NCBI GenBank assembly: GCA_001600695.1
Contig: BCKQ01000003.1
Span: 992,001 to 1,056,000 of the forward strand
Direction of reading: 5' to 3'
DNA from: Ascoidea asiatica
Lineage: Eukaryota > Ascomycota > Saccharomycetes > Ascoideales > Ascoideaceae
Length of the DNA: 64,000 nucleotides
This document shows positions 1 through 10,026 of the stretch, one piece after another (position 1 is the first letter of the stretch; each line of letters opens with the position of its first letter). Below the pieces are notes generated by a model that had not been told where the DNA came from, made no database searches, and saw only the letters and a program-made list of their open reading frames with translations. The position numbers and the translations under genes are program-made.

Positions 1-2
1 AT

Positions 3-3000
3 AAGAATAAAAGAAATTTAAAACTGAATTTAGAAAGTATAAGTAATTTAAATTCAAATTTAATACCAAAACTTCCTCCTGATACTCCTTGTAAAAAAAA
101 TTTATTGTCAAAAAATAATTTTATAAATTCTTCTAAAAGTAGAAGATCAAATTTATCTTCATATATTAATAATGATGATATAAAATATAAGAATGATTTC
201 AATTATAATCAAGATAATGATATGGATATTGATTTAGAGCGTTTTGACCAAGATCTTGAATTATCAGATTTCAATGCGCTGAATATAAAACCTTCTAAAC
301 CATTAGATTTTAATAAATTAAATGGTAGTTCTTCCTCTTTATCCTCGGATGCTTCATATTCCTCGATATCACCTTCTCCTTCAAAAAGGCCTTCAACTAC
401 TCCAACATCTGTTTTTCTAAGTACTTTGAAACTGAAAAACTCTCCTTTATCAAAAAGACCATTATCTAATTATTCAACAAATTCGAATTCTCATTTGATA
501 TCAAATCCTTCTCAATCTTCATTACTTGCTGGATCTATAAGACTAGTTACAAATGATGATAAAATTGCCTCAAATTCTCGATCTTCTTTGATTTCTGCTT
601 CTAAAAACTCTCCTTTATTAAGAGCATCGATTTTAAATAGCACTACTGATAATAATTCAAGTAAACTTGATATTAATAACAAAAACTTACTCAGGCATGA
701 ATTTTCTAACTCTACTTTAACTACAGTAAGAAAAGTTCCTCAAAATGGAACTTCTGCTCATTCTTCTTCTTCCTCTTCTGCAAGATCTAGTCTAATAAAT
801 AGACATTCTGTTATGTATAATAATTTTGATAATGATATTAAAGAAAGTAGTCATGTTCATAAAAATTTGGCTAAACAATTACAACAATTTGCGAAAACAA
901 ATGATCATTCAAATCATAATGGATATGACACCGATTCTAATTTAAATTTTGAATATGATGATGAAGATGATGAAGATATGGATTATTCAACAACTCCAAC
1001 TAAATTACCTCCTACTTCAATACCTAATGAAAGAACAGGAAGTTTAGTGGATGAAAATTCAATGAGTGCGGTAGTAGATGAAAAGAAAACAGATGTAAAA
1101 TTAAAAAATATATTTACCTCTTTTAGAACTACAAATAATTGGAGTTTTAATAATAATAATAGCAATTCTCCTGCACCTAAAACACCAGTTGAACTTTTTA
1201 TGAGACGTTCTTCAGAATGCTCTGTTAATAATAAAGCCGTAATCAATGGAACAAAGAATATATTTAACAATGGAAAATCAGAAAACGTTGTTATATACCA
1301 AACCACACCTAATAATTCTAATACAAGCTTGAGCATTGAGACTCCATCCAAAGATGCAACAACCCGACTGGCATGCTTAATGAGTGAATCATTTTCCAAT
1401 TCTTTGATAAATACTAGAAAAAGAGGCGTGGATGATGAGTATTTAAATTCTAGATTTCCAAATAATGTTCAACTTATTGGACAAGGTGAATTTTCAATTG
1501 TTTACGAAGTTGAATATAAAAACACAAAATATGCAGTGAAAAGAGCAAAAATCCCTACCTCCAAAATATTTAGAAAAGCAAGACAAGCCAAGTTGTCATT
1601 TAATGAAATCCAAGAGTACAAAAAAGATGATAAATACGCTTTAAGATTTGATAATGAAAATGAAATAGAGGTGGTTTCAAAATTAGTTTCTGGAAATAAA
1701 AAATTGATAAATTTCAATCCAGATGAAGAAATTGAAATTCTTAATCTGTTGAAAAGAAATAGATCTAAATTTCAAGGATCTGATTATTTAGTAAATTATA
1801 TTACTAACTTTAATTCGGATAATTTCAATTATATTGTAACAGAATATTGTGAAAATGGTTCGTTAGATAAATTTCTTGAAAAAAGTGGAACCAATGAAAA
1901 ACTTGATGAATTTAGAGTTTGGAAAATAATGCTTGAAGTATTGGCAGGTCTCAATTTTTTACATTGTAATAATATCTTACACTTGGATTTAAAACCTGCA
2001 AATATTTTTATAAATTTTGAAGGTTGGCTTAAAATTGGTGATTTTGGATTATCAACAAAATTAGATATCAAAGATCGAAATGAAAATTCAAACCATGATA
2101 GAATTATTAGATCTTCATTTGAAAAAGAAGGTGATCGAGAATATATAGCTCCTGAGATATTACTTCGAAGTGAATATGGAAAACCAGCAGATATATTTTC
2201 ACTTGGATTAATGATGGTTGAAATTGCTGCGAATATATATTTACCAGATAATGGATTGAGTTGGCAAAAATTAAGATCAGGTGATTTATCTGATGCTGGA
2301 AGATTATCTTCAAGAGATTTAAATAATTCATTGAAGGTTTCTTCTACAATGTCAACAAGTCGTACCAGCAAAACTGGAAATGCAGGAAGTACTGGCTCTT
2401 TCTTAACAGTTAATAATCTAACTGATGATTCTAGTGCTGTTTTCAATTCTTCAAGTTATAATTTTAATTCTTTAGGTGATATAATTGAAGCTTCAAATGA
2501 TGAGGGAAGTAAGAATATTATTTTGAGTCATTTAAACAAAAGAAACAACAGTGCTGGAGGAAATTCCAATAATTTAATCAATAAGAAGAAATTCTTGAGA
2601 CAATTCATCAAAGATGGAGAAACTTTAGATTTAGTTGTTAAATGGATGATTGAGCCTGAACCTAAGAATAGACCAACTTGTGAAGGTTTATTGAACTTAT
2701 ATGAATTACAATGTGTTGAGATTAAACGGGCAGCAGGTGCAATAATTTATGAAGGAGATTATGGGCCATCGCTTGAAATTATTGATAACGATATTAAGTC
2801 AAGAAGAAGAAAAATTAATATTCGAGAAAATAGTATCAATGATTTATCAAGTATACTCTCAAATGGAATTAATGATGAAGTTGAAGTTTCAGATATTTAT
2901 GATTACTTAAATACATTTAAAAGTGCTGCTGATTCTTATCAGGTCAATAAATTTCAGAAAAATAATGGAAAAGGTAATGATGAAAGTCTGAATAATTATA

Positions 3001-3140
3001 ATAATAATGAAAATATGGATCTTAATAATAATAATGGTACTGTACCATTATCTTATAATAAGTTATCATATAATTTATCTCATAACAATCTCTCATACAA
3101 TAATAATAATGATTCTAATATTCCTACTCAAAATATGTGA
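3..3140 (+). CDS. SWE1: Wee1-family mitotic inhibitor kinase Swe1, 5' end cut by window edge
   Basis: Wee1-type kinases phosphorylate the inhibitory tyrosine of the cyclin-dependent kinase and delay mitosis; in yeast this is the morphogenesis checkpoint. The frame is open from base 3 with no stop, so the true start lies left of the window and a start near base 105 would be artificial. The upstream codons include a conserved-looking PPDTPCKK stretch. Numbering from base 3 there are 1045 residues. A long Ser/Asn-rich regulatory region is followed by the kinase domain from about 492 to 900: glycine loop GQGEFSIVYE, lysine K513, catalytic HLDLKPAN (D662; Leu in place of the usual Arg of HRD, typical of Wee1) and DFG at D680. 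A Ser-rich insert of about 110 residues lies in the C-lobe. The tail is Asn-rich. The identification is firm from the HLDLKPAN motif and overall layout. Confidence 0.9.
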   Translation, partial: KNKRNLKLNLESISNLNSNLIPKLPPDTPCKKNLLSKNNFINSSKSRRSNLSSYINNDDIKYKNDFNYNQDNDMDIDLERFDQDLELSDFNALNIKPSKPLDFNKLNGSSSSLSSDASYSSISPSPSKRPSTTPTSVFLSTLKLKNSPLSKRPLSNYSTNSNSHLISNPSQSSLLAGSIRLVTNDDKIASNSRSSLISASKNSPLLRASILNSTTDNNSSKLDINNKNLLRHEFSNSTLTTVRKVPQNGTSAHSSSSSSARSSLINRHSVMYNNFDNDIKESSHVHKNLAKQLQQFAKTNDHSNHNGYDTDSNLNFEYDDEDDEDMDYSTTPTKLPPTSIPNERTGSLVDENSMSAVVDEKKTDVKLKNIFTSFRTTNNWSFNNNNSNSPAPKTPVELFMRRSSECSVNNKAVINGTKNIFNNGKSENVVIYQTTPNNSNTSLSIETPSKDATTRLACLMSESFSNSLINTRKRGVDDEYLNSRFPNNVQLIGQGEFSIVYEVEYKNTKYAVKRAKIPTSKIFRKARQAKLSFNEIQEYKKDDKYALRFDNENEIEVVSKLVSGNKKLINFNPDEEIEILNLLKRNRSKFQGSDYLVNYITNFNSDNFNYIVTEYCENGSLDKFLEKSGTNEKLDEFRVWKIMLEVLAGLNFLHCNNILHLDLKPANIFINFEGWLKIGDFGLSTKLDIKDRNENSNHDRIIRSSFEKEGDREYIAPEILLRSEYGKPADIFSLGLMMVEIAANIYLPDNGLSWQKLRSGDLSDAGRLSSRDLNNSLKVSSTMSTSRTSKTGNAGSTGSFLTVNNLTDDSSAVFNSSSYNFNSLGDIIEASNDEGSKNIILSHLNKRNNSAGGNSNNLINKKKFLRQFIKDGETLDLVVKWMIEPEPKNRPTCEGLLNLYELQCVEIKRAAGAIIYEGDYGPSLEIIDNDIKSRRRKINIRENSINDLSSILSNGINDEVEVSDIYDYLNTFKSAADSYQVNKFQKNNGKGNDESLNNYNNNENMDLNNNNGTVPLSYNKLSYNLSHNNLSYNNNNDSNIPTQNM

Positions 3141-3954
3141 TTTGTTTTATCTAAAATACTTTTTTTTTTCTTTTATTTTCAATCTTTTTCTTTTGATTAT
3201 TACTTAATTTCAAGGACTTTGTTTTAATTTCTAATTTTCTTTTATTCGCTTTCAAATTCTTGTTTCCTTTTTTCAAAAAAAATCTATGTTTTTCAAACTA
3301 ATTTTATTTGGTGGTGGTATTTACAGATTATTTTTTTTTTTTTCAATTCTCTTTGTAATTTTTTTCTCGTCATGACCTTTTATTGGTTTTTTTTTTTAAT
3401 TCAGCTGTTTTTTTTATTTATGTTCTCATTTTTATTAAATTTTGTTGCTTTTTGTTTTGTTTTGTTTTGTTATTGTGTACTCTGAAAGGATAAAGAAAAA
3501 AATATTTTTGTCTAATTATTTTATTTTCTAATTCTTTTTTTTATATATCTTTTTTGCTTTTTTTTCTAAGGGAGTTTTGTAATATTTAGATCTTTCATTT
3601 AATGGATATTTTTATTATTTTTTTTGACATACTTTTCAAAAACAATGAAGCATCTCAATTATTTCAAATCTGTAGAATCTGAAGATTTTCGTACAGTTTT
3701 ACACTAAAAATGTCTTAACTTACCATGTGAGTGGATGTTGGATGTTAATATTGGATTATTTTCTGAATTGAAATATTCTTTGAGTGATTAATTGATAAAA
3801 TTAGTTGAATTCTCTTAAAGGTTTATTTAAAGCTTTGATGAGACTGTGATACAAATTTTATCATAGATATAATAGATATATTCAAGAAAAAACAATCTAT
3901 AGTCTTACAAATTCATCAAGATATTAAATTATTAACTAATTAAGTAATTAAATA
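3141..3954. other. Intergenic, SWE1 3' side and LOA1 promoter
   Basis: About 0.8 kb of T-rich DNA with no supportable gene. T runs dominate 3150-3600, which suits the SWE1 3' untranslated region. The last 250 bases are mixed AT and include short GATATA-type repeats just before LOA1. Confidence 0.6.
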
Positions 3955-4268
3955 ATGGAAAAGTTTTCAAACTGGAGAGACAAAGGAACAGGTATTGCAC
4001 CTTTTATTCCAATTAGAGATATTGATAATTATGAAGATTCAAAATTTCTTAAAATAATTTCAAATTGTTTTAAATGGATAATTTTTTTAATTAAATTACC
4101 AATTTTTATAATTTTTTTAATTTTATTTTGTTTAATTCCTATAAAGTTTATTAGAAATTTAATTATTTATTTTGGATTTGAAATTTTAATTTCAAATAAT
4201 TTTTTTTTTGGAAAATTTAAATTTTTAAATTTAAAATTTGAAAAACAATTTAATAAAAGAAAAAATAA

Positions 4269-4305
<37 letters not shown>

Positions 4306-4956
4306 TTATTTAATAAAGATGAAATTTATATTGTTAATTTCACAAGTCCATTAGATTTTTTAATTTTATATTATAATTGTTTAAATGAAAATATAAAATT
4401 TTTAATTAATGATAATAATGGAATTTTACATAATTATTCAATTTTCAAAGGATTTAAATATGCAATTGAAATTCCAAAATTATTCAAGAAAGATAAATAT
4501 AATGATAGTTATAATGATAATTATAATGAAGAAGATATTTTAAAAGATAAAAAGAATATTATATTTATATTTCCTGAAGGTACAACAAGTAATGGTAAAG
4601 CAATTTTAGGATTTAATAATGAAGAAAATAAATTACCAAATATTATTAAAAGTGATAGAGAAATTAAGATTATAAATATTAGAATTAATCCAAATAAATT
4701 GAATACACCAATTCCAATGAATTTATTTTATTATTTATTTAAATTATTAAGTAATTTAAGTATGATAAATTTTAATTTAAATGTTCGTACAATTAAATTT
4801 GAAAATGAAAATGAAAATGAAAATGAAAATGAAAATGATTTTATTAGAAATGAAGAATTATGGGATAAGATTAGAATGGAATTTCGAGTAAATAAAGTGA
4901 GTAAGAAATTGAATATTTATGAAAAAATAGAATTTTTAAAAAAATATTTTAAATAA
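3955..4956 (+). CDS. LOA1: Lysophosphatidic acid acyltransferase-like protein Loa1
   Basis: Loa1 (Vps66) is an acyl-CoA:lysophosphatidic acid acyltransferase of the ER and lipid droplets that influences triacylglycerol storage and vacuolar sorting. The N-terminus, MEKFSNWRDKGTGIAPF, is close to what I recall of the S. cerevisiae protein and fixes the start. A hydrophobic stretch at about 40-72 is a membrane anchor. Motif I reads NFTSPLD (128-134): the usual catalytic His of the HX4D box is absent, as I recall also for the yeast protein. Motif III is FPEGT at 206-210. Residues about 105-117 are an Asn run, and about 283-294 an alternating Glu-Asn run encoded by a GAAAAT repeat. The gene converges on OCA2 with only 56 bases between stop codons. 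Confidence 0.85.
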
Positions 4957-5012
4957 TGAAAATGATTGATTATATTAAGTTATTATTTATTATTTATTAT
5001 TTATTATTATTA

Positions 5013-5732
5013 TTATTTTTGAATAAATTTTGGTAATTGATTTTTATGTTTTAAATAAATTAAATAATTAATTAAAATTTTATTAATTTTAAAATTTTGA
5101 ATAAATTGTAAATCTAATTCAGATTTATTTAAAATTGAAGCAAATTTATTATATTCACTAAATATACCAGCATATGACCAATTTTGTAAAAAAGATCTAA
5201 TAATTCCAATTAAAACACCAATTCTATGTTTACCTTTATTTGAATGAATTAAAATTGGATAATTTGATTTATTTAATATTATTAATAAACAATATGTTAT
5301 AATAATTGGATTATTATTAATATTATTTATATTATTAAAGTTATTTATATTATTTTCTTTTAAATTTTTTAAATTTTTTAAATTTTTTAATTTTTGAAAA
5401 TTTAATGGATTAAAATAATAAAATTTTATTGAATTTTGAGATTTTATCCATTTATAATATTGATAATTATCTTCTTTATCACCAATATAAATAATTGTTT
5501 TTAAATTTAATTTTTCTAAAAATTTAAAATTTATTGGTACTGGATGACCAGATCTATAAATTGAATCTTCAACTATAGAGAAATTTAAAGGAGGAACATA
5601 TAATGGAATTTTTCTTTTTATATTTATAGGTTTAATTATTTTATTATTATTATTATTAATATCTGAATTAGTTTTATCCATTTCATTATTTTGAGAATTA
5701 TAATAAATTTTTGAATCGATCTGCAACTCCAT
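5013..5732 (-). CDS. OCA2: Oca2-type tyrosine-phosphatase-like protein with Ser in place of catalytic Cys
   Basis: This is a member of the Siw14/Oca family, atypical dual-specificity phosphatase folds. Siw14 is the active inositol pyrophosphatase; other Oca proteins act with it in a complex linked to oxidant-induced arrest and phosphate signalling. The protein is 239 residues. After a low-complexity N-terminus comes PPLNFSIVEDSIYRSGHPVP, then TIIYIGDKE, an Asn/Lys-rich insert, the P-loop HSNKGKHRIG (H163, S164) and the WSYAGIFSEY segment. The Cys of the CX5R site is Ser, encoded by TCA, so neither a CUG-decoding effect nor a change to a Cys codon explains it. S. cerevisiae Oca2 has the same HSNKGKHR, so this marks the paralogue. 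It is likely a pseudophosphatase and scaffold. Confidence 0.87.
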   Translation of the reverse strand: MELQIDSKIYYNSQNNEMDKTNSDINNNNNKIIKPINIKRKIPLYVPPLNFSIVEDSIYRSGHPVPINFKFLEKLNLKTIIYIGDKEDNYQYYKWIKSQNSIKFYYFNPLNFQKLKNLKNLKNLKENNINNFNNINNINNNPIIITYCLLIILNKSNYPILIHSNKGKHRIGVLIGIIRSFLQNWSYAGIFSEYNKFASILNKSELDLQFIQNFKINKILINYLIYLKHKNQLPKFIQK

Positions 5733-6004
5733 TTTTATAGTTTTTTTTTGGTTTTTTGAAAATCAATGTTTATGTTTGATAAGTATTATATTCATAATCC
5801 TTTCTGGTTATTCATAGAATCTTTAATATTTAATGAAAGCTTTTGAAGATTTAGTTATCAATATATCAATAACCATTTGAATATAAACATTTGAATATAA
5901 ACATTTGAATATAATCAGTTTATATCCATTCGATTAGATTTTAATATGCACTGAAACAATAAAAAGATAAAAGATAAAGATAATAAAAAAGCAATAAAAA
6001 ACAA
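5733..6004. repeat. Short intergenic with 14-base direct repeats
   Basis: The gap between OCA2 and the tRNA has three near-identical copies of CATTTGAATATAAA at about 5873-5920. No gene is visible. Confidence 0.6.
5995..6000 (-). terminator. Pol III T-run terminator of tRNA-Cys
   Basis: Reading on the minus strand, the tRNA 3' end is followed after a few bases by a run of six T, the usual RNA polymerase III stop. Confidence 0.7.
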
Positions 6005-6075
6005 GCTCACTCCCAGGTTCGAACTAGGGACCAACAGATTTGCAATCTGCTGCGCTACCACTGCGCCAAGTGAGC
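6005..6075 (-). tRNA. tC(GCA): tRNA-Cys (GCA), no intron
   Basis: On the minus strand the 71 bases fold into a complete cloverleaf. The acceptor stem is GCTCACT/AGTGAGC. The D arm contains GGCGCAGTGGTAGCGC, which also serves as box A. The anticodon stem is GCAGA/TCTGT around loop TTGCAAA with anticodon GCA. The T arm has the box B sequence GTTCGAAC. There is no intron between positions 37 and 38, CCA is not encoded, and a T run follows for termination. Anticodon GCA reads cysteine codons. Confidence 0.95.
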
Positions 6076-6326
6076 AAATCTTTTTTCAAGAGCAATTTAT
6101 TGTCTTTCTATGCATAAAATTATAGTACCCAATGTGTATTAATAATCATCAATACTTTTTTTATTAGTACCATTGTTTTGGTTTCTACAATATCTGGTCA
6201 GATGATTACTGTGAGTCCAGTTCCACGGCACTCTTATCATTACATAATCACTACGATAATCACTACGATAATCACTACAGAAAATACAGTATGGTTGTTA
6301 ACCAGTTTTTTGTTATTAATATTTAT

Positions 6327-6373
6327 GATAATATGATAATATGATAATATGATAATATGATAATATGATAATG
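6327..6373. repeat. GATAATAT tandem repeat, about 6 copies
   Basis: Perfect 8-base units run head to tail for 47 bases in non-coding DNA. Confidence 0.9.
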
Positions 6374-6452
6374 CTATGAATATAAAATAAAAAAAAAAAA
6401 GATATATGCACTATTTCATTAGTAAAAGTAAGATAAATAGATATGAGAAATA

Positions 6453-6492
6453 AGAATGAGAATGAGAATGAGAATGAGAATGAAATTGAGAA
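6453..6492. repeat. GAGAAT hexanucleotide repeat
   Basis: Five to six copies of a GAGAAT unit, with one degenerate copy near the right end. Confidence 0.85.
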
Positions 6493-6560
6493 TGTGAATA
6501 TAATATAATATATATTTTGGATATTAGTATAGAAAAATACTTTTTTTGCTTATTTTTCTA

Positions 6561-6695
6561 TTAGCTTGTAATTATATTATAATATCTTCTATGACAATTA
6601 CGACAAACAGCTATGCCTTCTTCATTCCAATATTCACAAAATGGACAAAATGTAAATTTAACAGTTTGTTGAGTTTCTTCTTCACCACTACTCAT
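6561..6695 (-). CDS. 44-residue RanBP2-type-like zinc finger protein
   Basis: This is a short open frame that I read directly: MSSGEEETQQ, then a finger with Cys17, Cys20, Asn24, Cys31 and Cys34, ending HRRYYNIITS. The spacing C-x2-C-x3-N-x6-C-x2-C is exactly that of RanBP2-type zinc fingers, which bind single-stranded RNA or ubiquitin. The Trp two residues before the first Cys in that family is Thr here, flanked by Phe on both sides, so a general zinc-ribbon fold is the alternative. The four cysteines, an acidic start and a basic end in so short a frame are hard to get by chance in this AT-rich DNA. I do not recognise an orthologue, and no expression evidence is available. Confidence 0.6.
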   Translation of the reverse strand: MSSGEEETQQTVKFTFCPFCEYWNEEGIAVCRNCHRRYYNIITS

Positions 6696-8855
6696 TTTAA
6701 AATTATATTTATTTCTTGATATAATGATAATTGATAATTGATAATTGATTGTTGATATAATTGAATATAAGTAAATATAATGAATATTTATATATAATAT
6801 GTAAATTGAAAAGTAAATGATAATTTATTAATTAATAAAAGTAAAATTGACGGGAAGTTGATCATTTATATAATATTTGAAAATCATTTAATATTAGTTA
6901 GTATACTATTAACTTTTACAATAAAATTTACATTCATTTACAATTATATTTCAATTATTTCAAATTTACATTTAAATTTACATTTAAATTTACATTTCTA
7001 TCTTCATTTTCAATACAATTTTTATAATATATAAAATTCAATCTCAGAGTAAAAACTATATTAAATTTCAATAATAAATAAACAATCAAACAAAGGAATT
7101 AAAACAATAATAAATAATTTCAAGGATTAAATCGCCTATGAAGATTGTAAAAAAATAATTAAAACTAGAAAATACTTAGTCAAATATCACATATTACAAA
7201 AATCTAAGAGAAATATGTCGTGGGATATTAATTTAGTTGAATTAATCAAATTAATTAGTATTAAGTATATTATTGAGTAAGTATATTGAATATATTGATT
7301 ATATATTGAGAATTGAAGTAATGTAAAAAATTAAAATTATATATACCAAAAGGGAATTGAAGTAGAAACGTGGTTCCCGAAACGAGAGATGCCTTTCAAA
7401 TAAATTTCATTTTTAAATAGTTTCTTTAAGTAATAAAGATCTGTCGACATTTTATAACGACACAGGAAAAAAGACACCAACTAATACAAGTACTAATATT
7501 AGTACTAATATTAGTACTAATAAAAAAAATGACAAAGAGTTGTTTGTATTCGCTTATTTCAAGGGATATCTTCTCATTTTTTTTACTCTTTACAGCATTT
7601 TTCCAAAATCTTGAATATTACAATTAATCTATCACATTATTATTGATTTTATTACTATTTTAAAAGAAAATAATAATAAATGAGCTTTTTAATTATCAAT
7701 AAGCTCCCTCTTTATCAGGGTCTCCCTACAAATATTTCAATTGCAAAAAAAAAAAAAACATATTTAAACTACTTCTCTCAAAGACTTTCGTTAAATTTTG
7801 ATTAAGAAAGGATTGAAATTTTTATGAAATTCTAATGATACATTTGTAAGACTTTTCTGAGACTTTTTTCACCACGGTTTTTATAATCTAAGACAAATTA
7901 AAAGGCCCGTTGTAACTTAAGTGTAACATTAAAAACCTTTCATCATATTCAATTTCAAATATTCAATTGATGGGTGAATAATTATTGAATTGTTTGAATT
8001 GTTTGAATTGATTGATTAATTGATTGATTATAAATGGTGATGTGATTGAGTGAATTGACTTGGATTTGCTTTGTGTTTTCAGTGCTTTTCTTGCTTTGTT
8101 TTATTTCTTCACTATTTCCTCAGTAGAACAAACAAGTCGGAAGAGGCGCGTGGTGTGGAAACAAAGAAAATCATAAAAAGTAAAGCAAGACCCGCAATTA
8201 TGGACTCTACTATAAACTCCCGCAATTATGGACTCTTCTCTTCCACGTGCCGTTTTGTTTTCCTATTTTTTTTATTTTTATTTGTGGCAGCACATGACCT
8301 GTTTTGTAGTTTCTGGGGGCAAAAGCAGCAAAAGCAGCAAAAGCAGCAGAGGCAGCAGAGGCAGCATTGAAACCATCGCTGGCTCCAAAACCATCAAAAG
8401 AACCATCTCTCTTACGCCCTCATTACTCTCTATCCATTCTTATTCTTTGGAACAACTTAAACAGTCATTGATTCAATATACAAGAATTCAAATATTCATT
8501 CTCAATACCTTCTTTTATATTTTAAATTTAAATAATTATAGCTTTAAAAATATATAAATGCTTTCAAAAATTATCTAATCTCAAAAAAATCATATATCCA
8601 TTAATATAATTTAATTTATATATATTTTAAAAACTTTTTTTATGCTCACTTTACTAAATAATTTTTTAGCTTTATTTTAAAAAAAAAAAATTTTAATAAT
8701 ATTAATATAAAATTGCTAATTAAAATTCTATATATTGTATAAATTTATTATTTATTTATTTACTTACTATATTAAATATCAATCAAGTAAAAAATTCAAT
8801 TCATTTCATTTTTATGTATATACAATATAATTCATTAAATCATTAATTTTTAATA
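6696..8855. other. 2.2 kb intergenic before the SPS1-like kinase
   Basis: Mostly AT-rich with no supported gene. Noted items: a 12-base tandem repeat at 7489-7522; a small hairpin CTGTCG/CGACA at 7441-7462; and a somewhat GC-richer stretch at 8060-8420 with a CACGTG at about 8244 and AAAGCAGC/AGGCAGC triplet-like repeats near 8322-8365. Overlapping short open frames at 8071-8557 are low-complexity and not convincing genes. Confidence 0.6.
7489..7522. repeat. AGTACTAATATT tandem array (2.8 copies)
   Basis: Two perfect and one partial copies of the 12-base unit. The unit contains nested palindromes (AGTACT and AATATT), so the array can also pair as inverted repeats. Confidence 0.85.
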
Positions 8856-9966
8856 ATGGAAAATCAAGAAATAAATCCATTTGATAAATATGATATTCAT
8901 GAATGTGTAGGAAGAGGAAATTTTGGTGATGTTTTTAAAGCGTAAGAATTACCTTAAAATGATTATATTCATATCATATCATATCATATCATATTATATT
9001 ATATTATATTATATTATATAATTGAATATCTAACAAATAATAAAAATAATAAATTAAATAATAAATTAATTAATATTTAAATAAAGTGTTGAAAAAAAAA
9101 CAGAAAAAATAGTTGCAATAAAAGTAATTAATTTAGAAACTTCAGAAGATGAAGTTAATGTTTTAATTCAAGAAATTGCTTTTTTATCTCAATTAAGATC
9201 TCAATATATAACTAATTATTATGGTACTTATATTCATGATGTTTCAATGTGGATTGTAATGGAATATTGTGGTGGAGGTTCATGTGCAGATTTATTAAAA
9301 TGTCATAAAAAATTAAATGAAGATATTGTTTCTTATATTATTAGAGATACTTTAAAAGGTTTAGAATATTTACATTCAGAAAAAAAAATTCATAGAGATA
9401 TAAAATCTGCAAATATTTTATTAACAAATCATGGTCAAATAAAATTAGCTGATTTTGGTGTAAGTGGACAAATTAGTGAAAATACAATTAAAAAAAATAC
9501 TTTTGTTGGTACTCCATTTTGGATGGCTCCTGAAGTTATTACAAGAAAACTTGGTTATAATGAAAAAGCTGACATTTGGTCTTTAGGTATAACTACAATT
9601 GAATTAATTACTGGTTCTCCACCATATTCAGAATATGAACCAATGAAAATTTTATTTCAAATACCAAAAAGACCTGCTCCAATTTTAGTTGGAATTAATT
9701 ATAGTGAAAGTTTAAAAGAATTTATAAAATTTTGTTTAATTAAAGATCCAATTAAAAGACCTTCTGCAACAAATTTATTAAAACATAGATTTTTAAAAGT
9801 TTGGAAAAGAAATATAAATTTAATTAATTTAATTGAAGAAAAAAATCAATGGATGTTAAAACATAGATCTGGTAATAAAAAACCAAGATATCCAATTGAA
9901 ATTTATAATAGTAAATCTGAAAAAAGTCCAAGAAATCCAAATTATTTTAAAAAAAAAAATATTTTA

Positions 9967-10026
<60 letters not shown>

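Larger units (their letters stand above)
6076..6560. other. Intergenic between tRNA-Cys and the small zinc-finger gene
   Basis: No gene seen. It holds three direct repeats of AATCACTACGAT near 6247-6283 and two microsatellites that are listed separately. Confidence 0.6.

Noticed and set aside
1829-2446. Long minus-strand frame inside SWE1
   Set aside because: Antisense shadow of the kinase coding sequence.
6235-6373. CRISPR-like array
   Set aside because: The repeats are short tandem microsatellites without unique spacers; CRISPR is not expected in a yeast.
6005-6600. LTR or Ty-like insertion next to the tRNA gene
   Set aside because: No TG...CA ended direct repeats, primer-binding site or target duplication visible.
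8071-8557. Two overlapping open frames (about 100 codons each) before the SPS1-like gene
   Set aside because: Phe/Leu- and Ser/Gln-rich low complexity from T-rich and AGC-repeat DNA, overlapping in different frames, with no family features.
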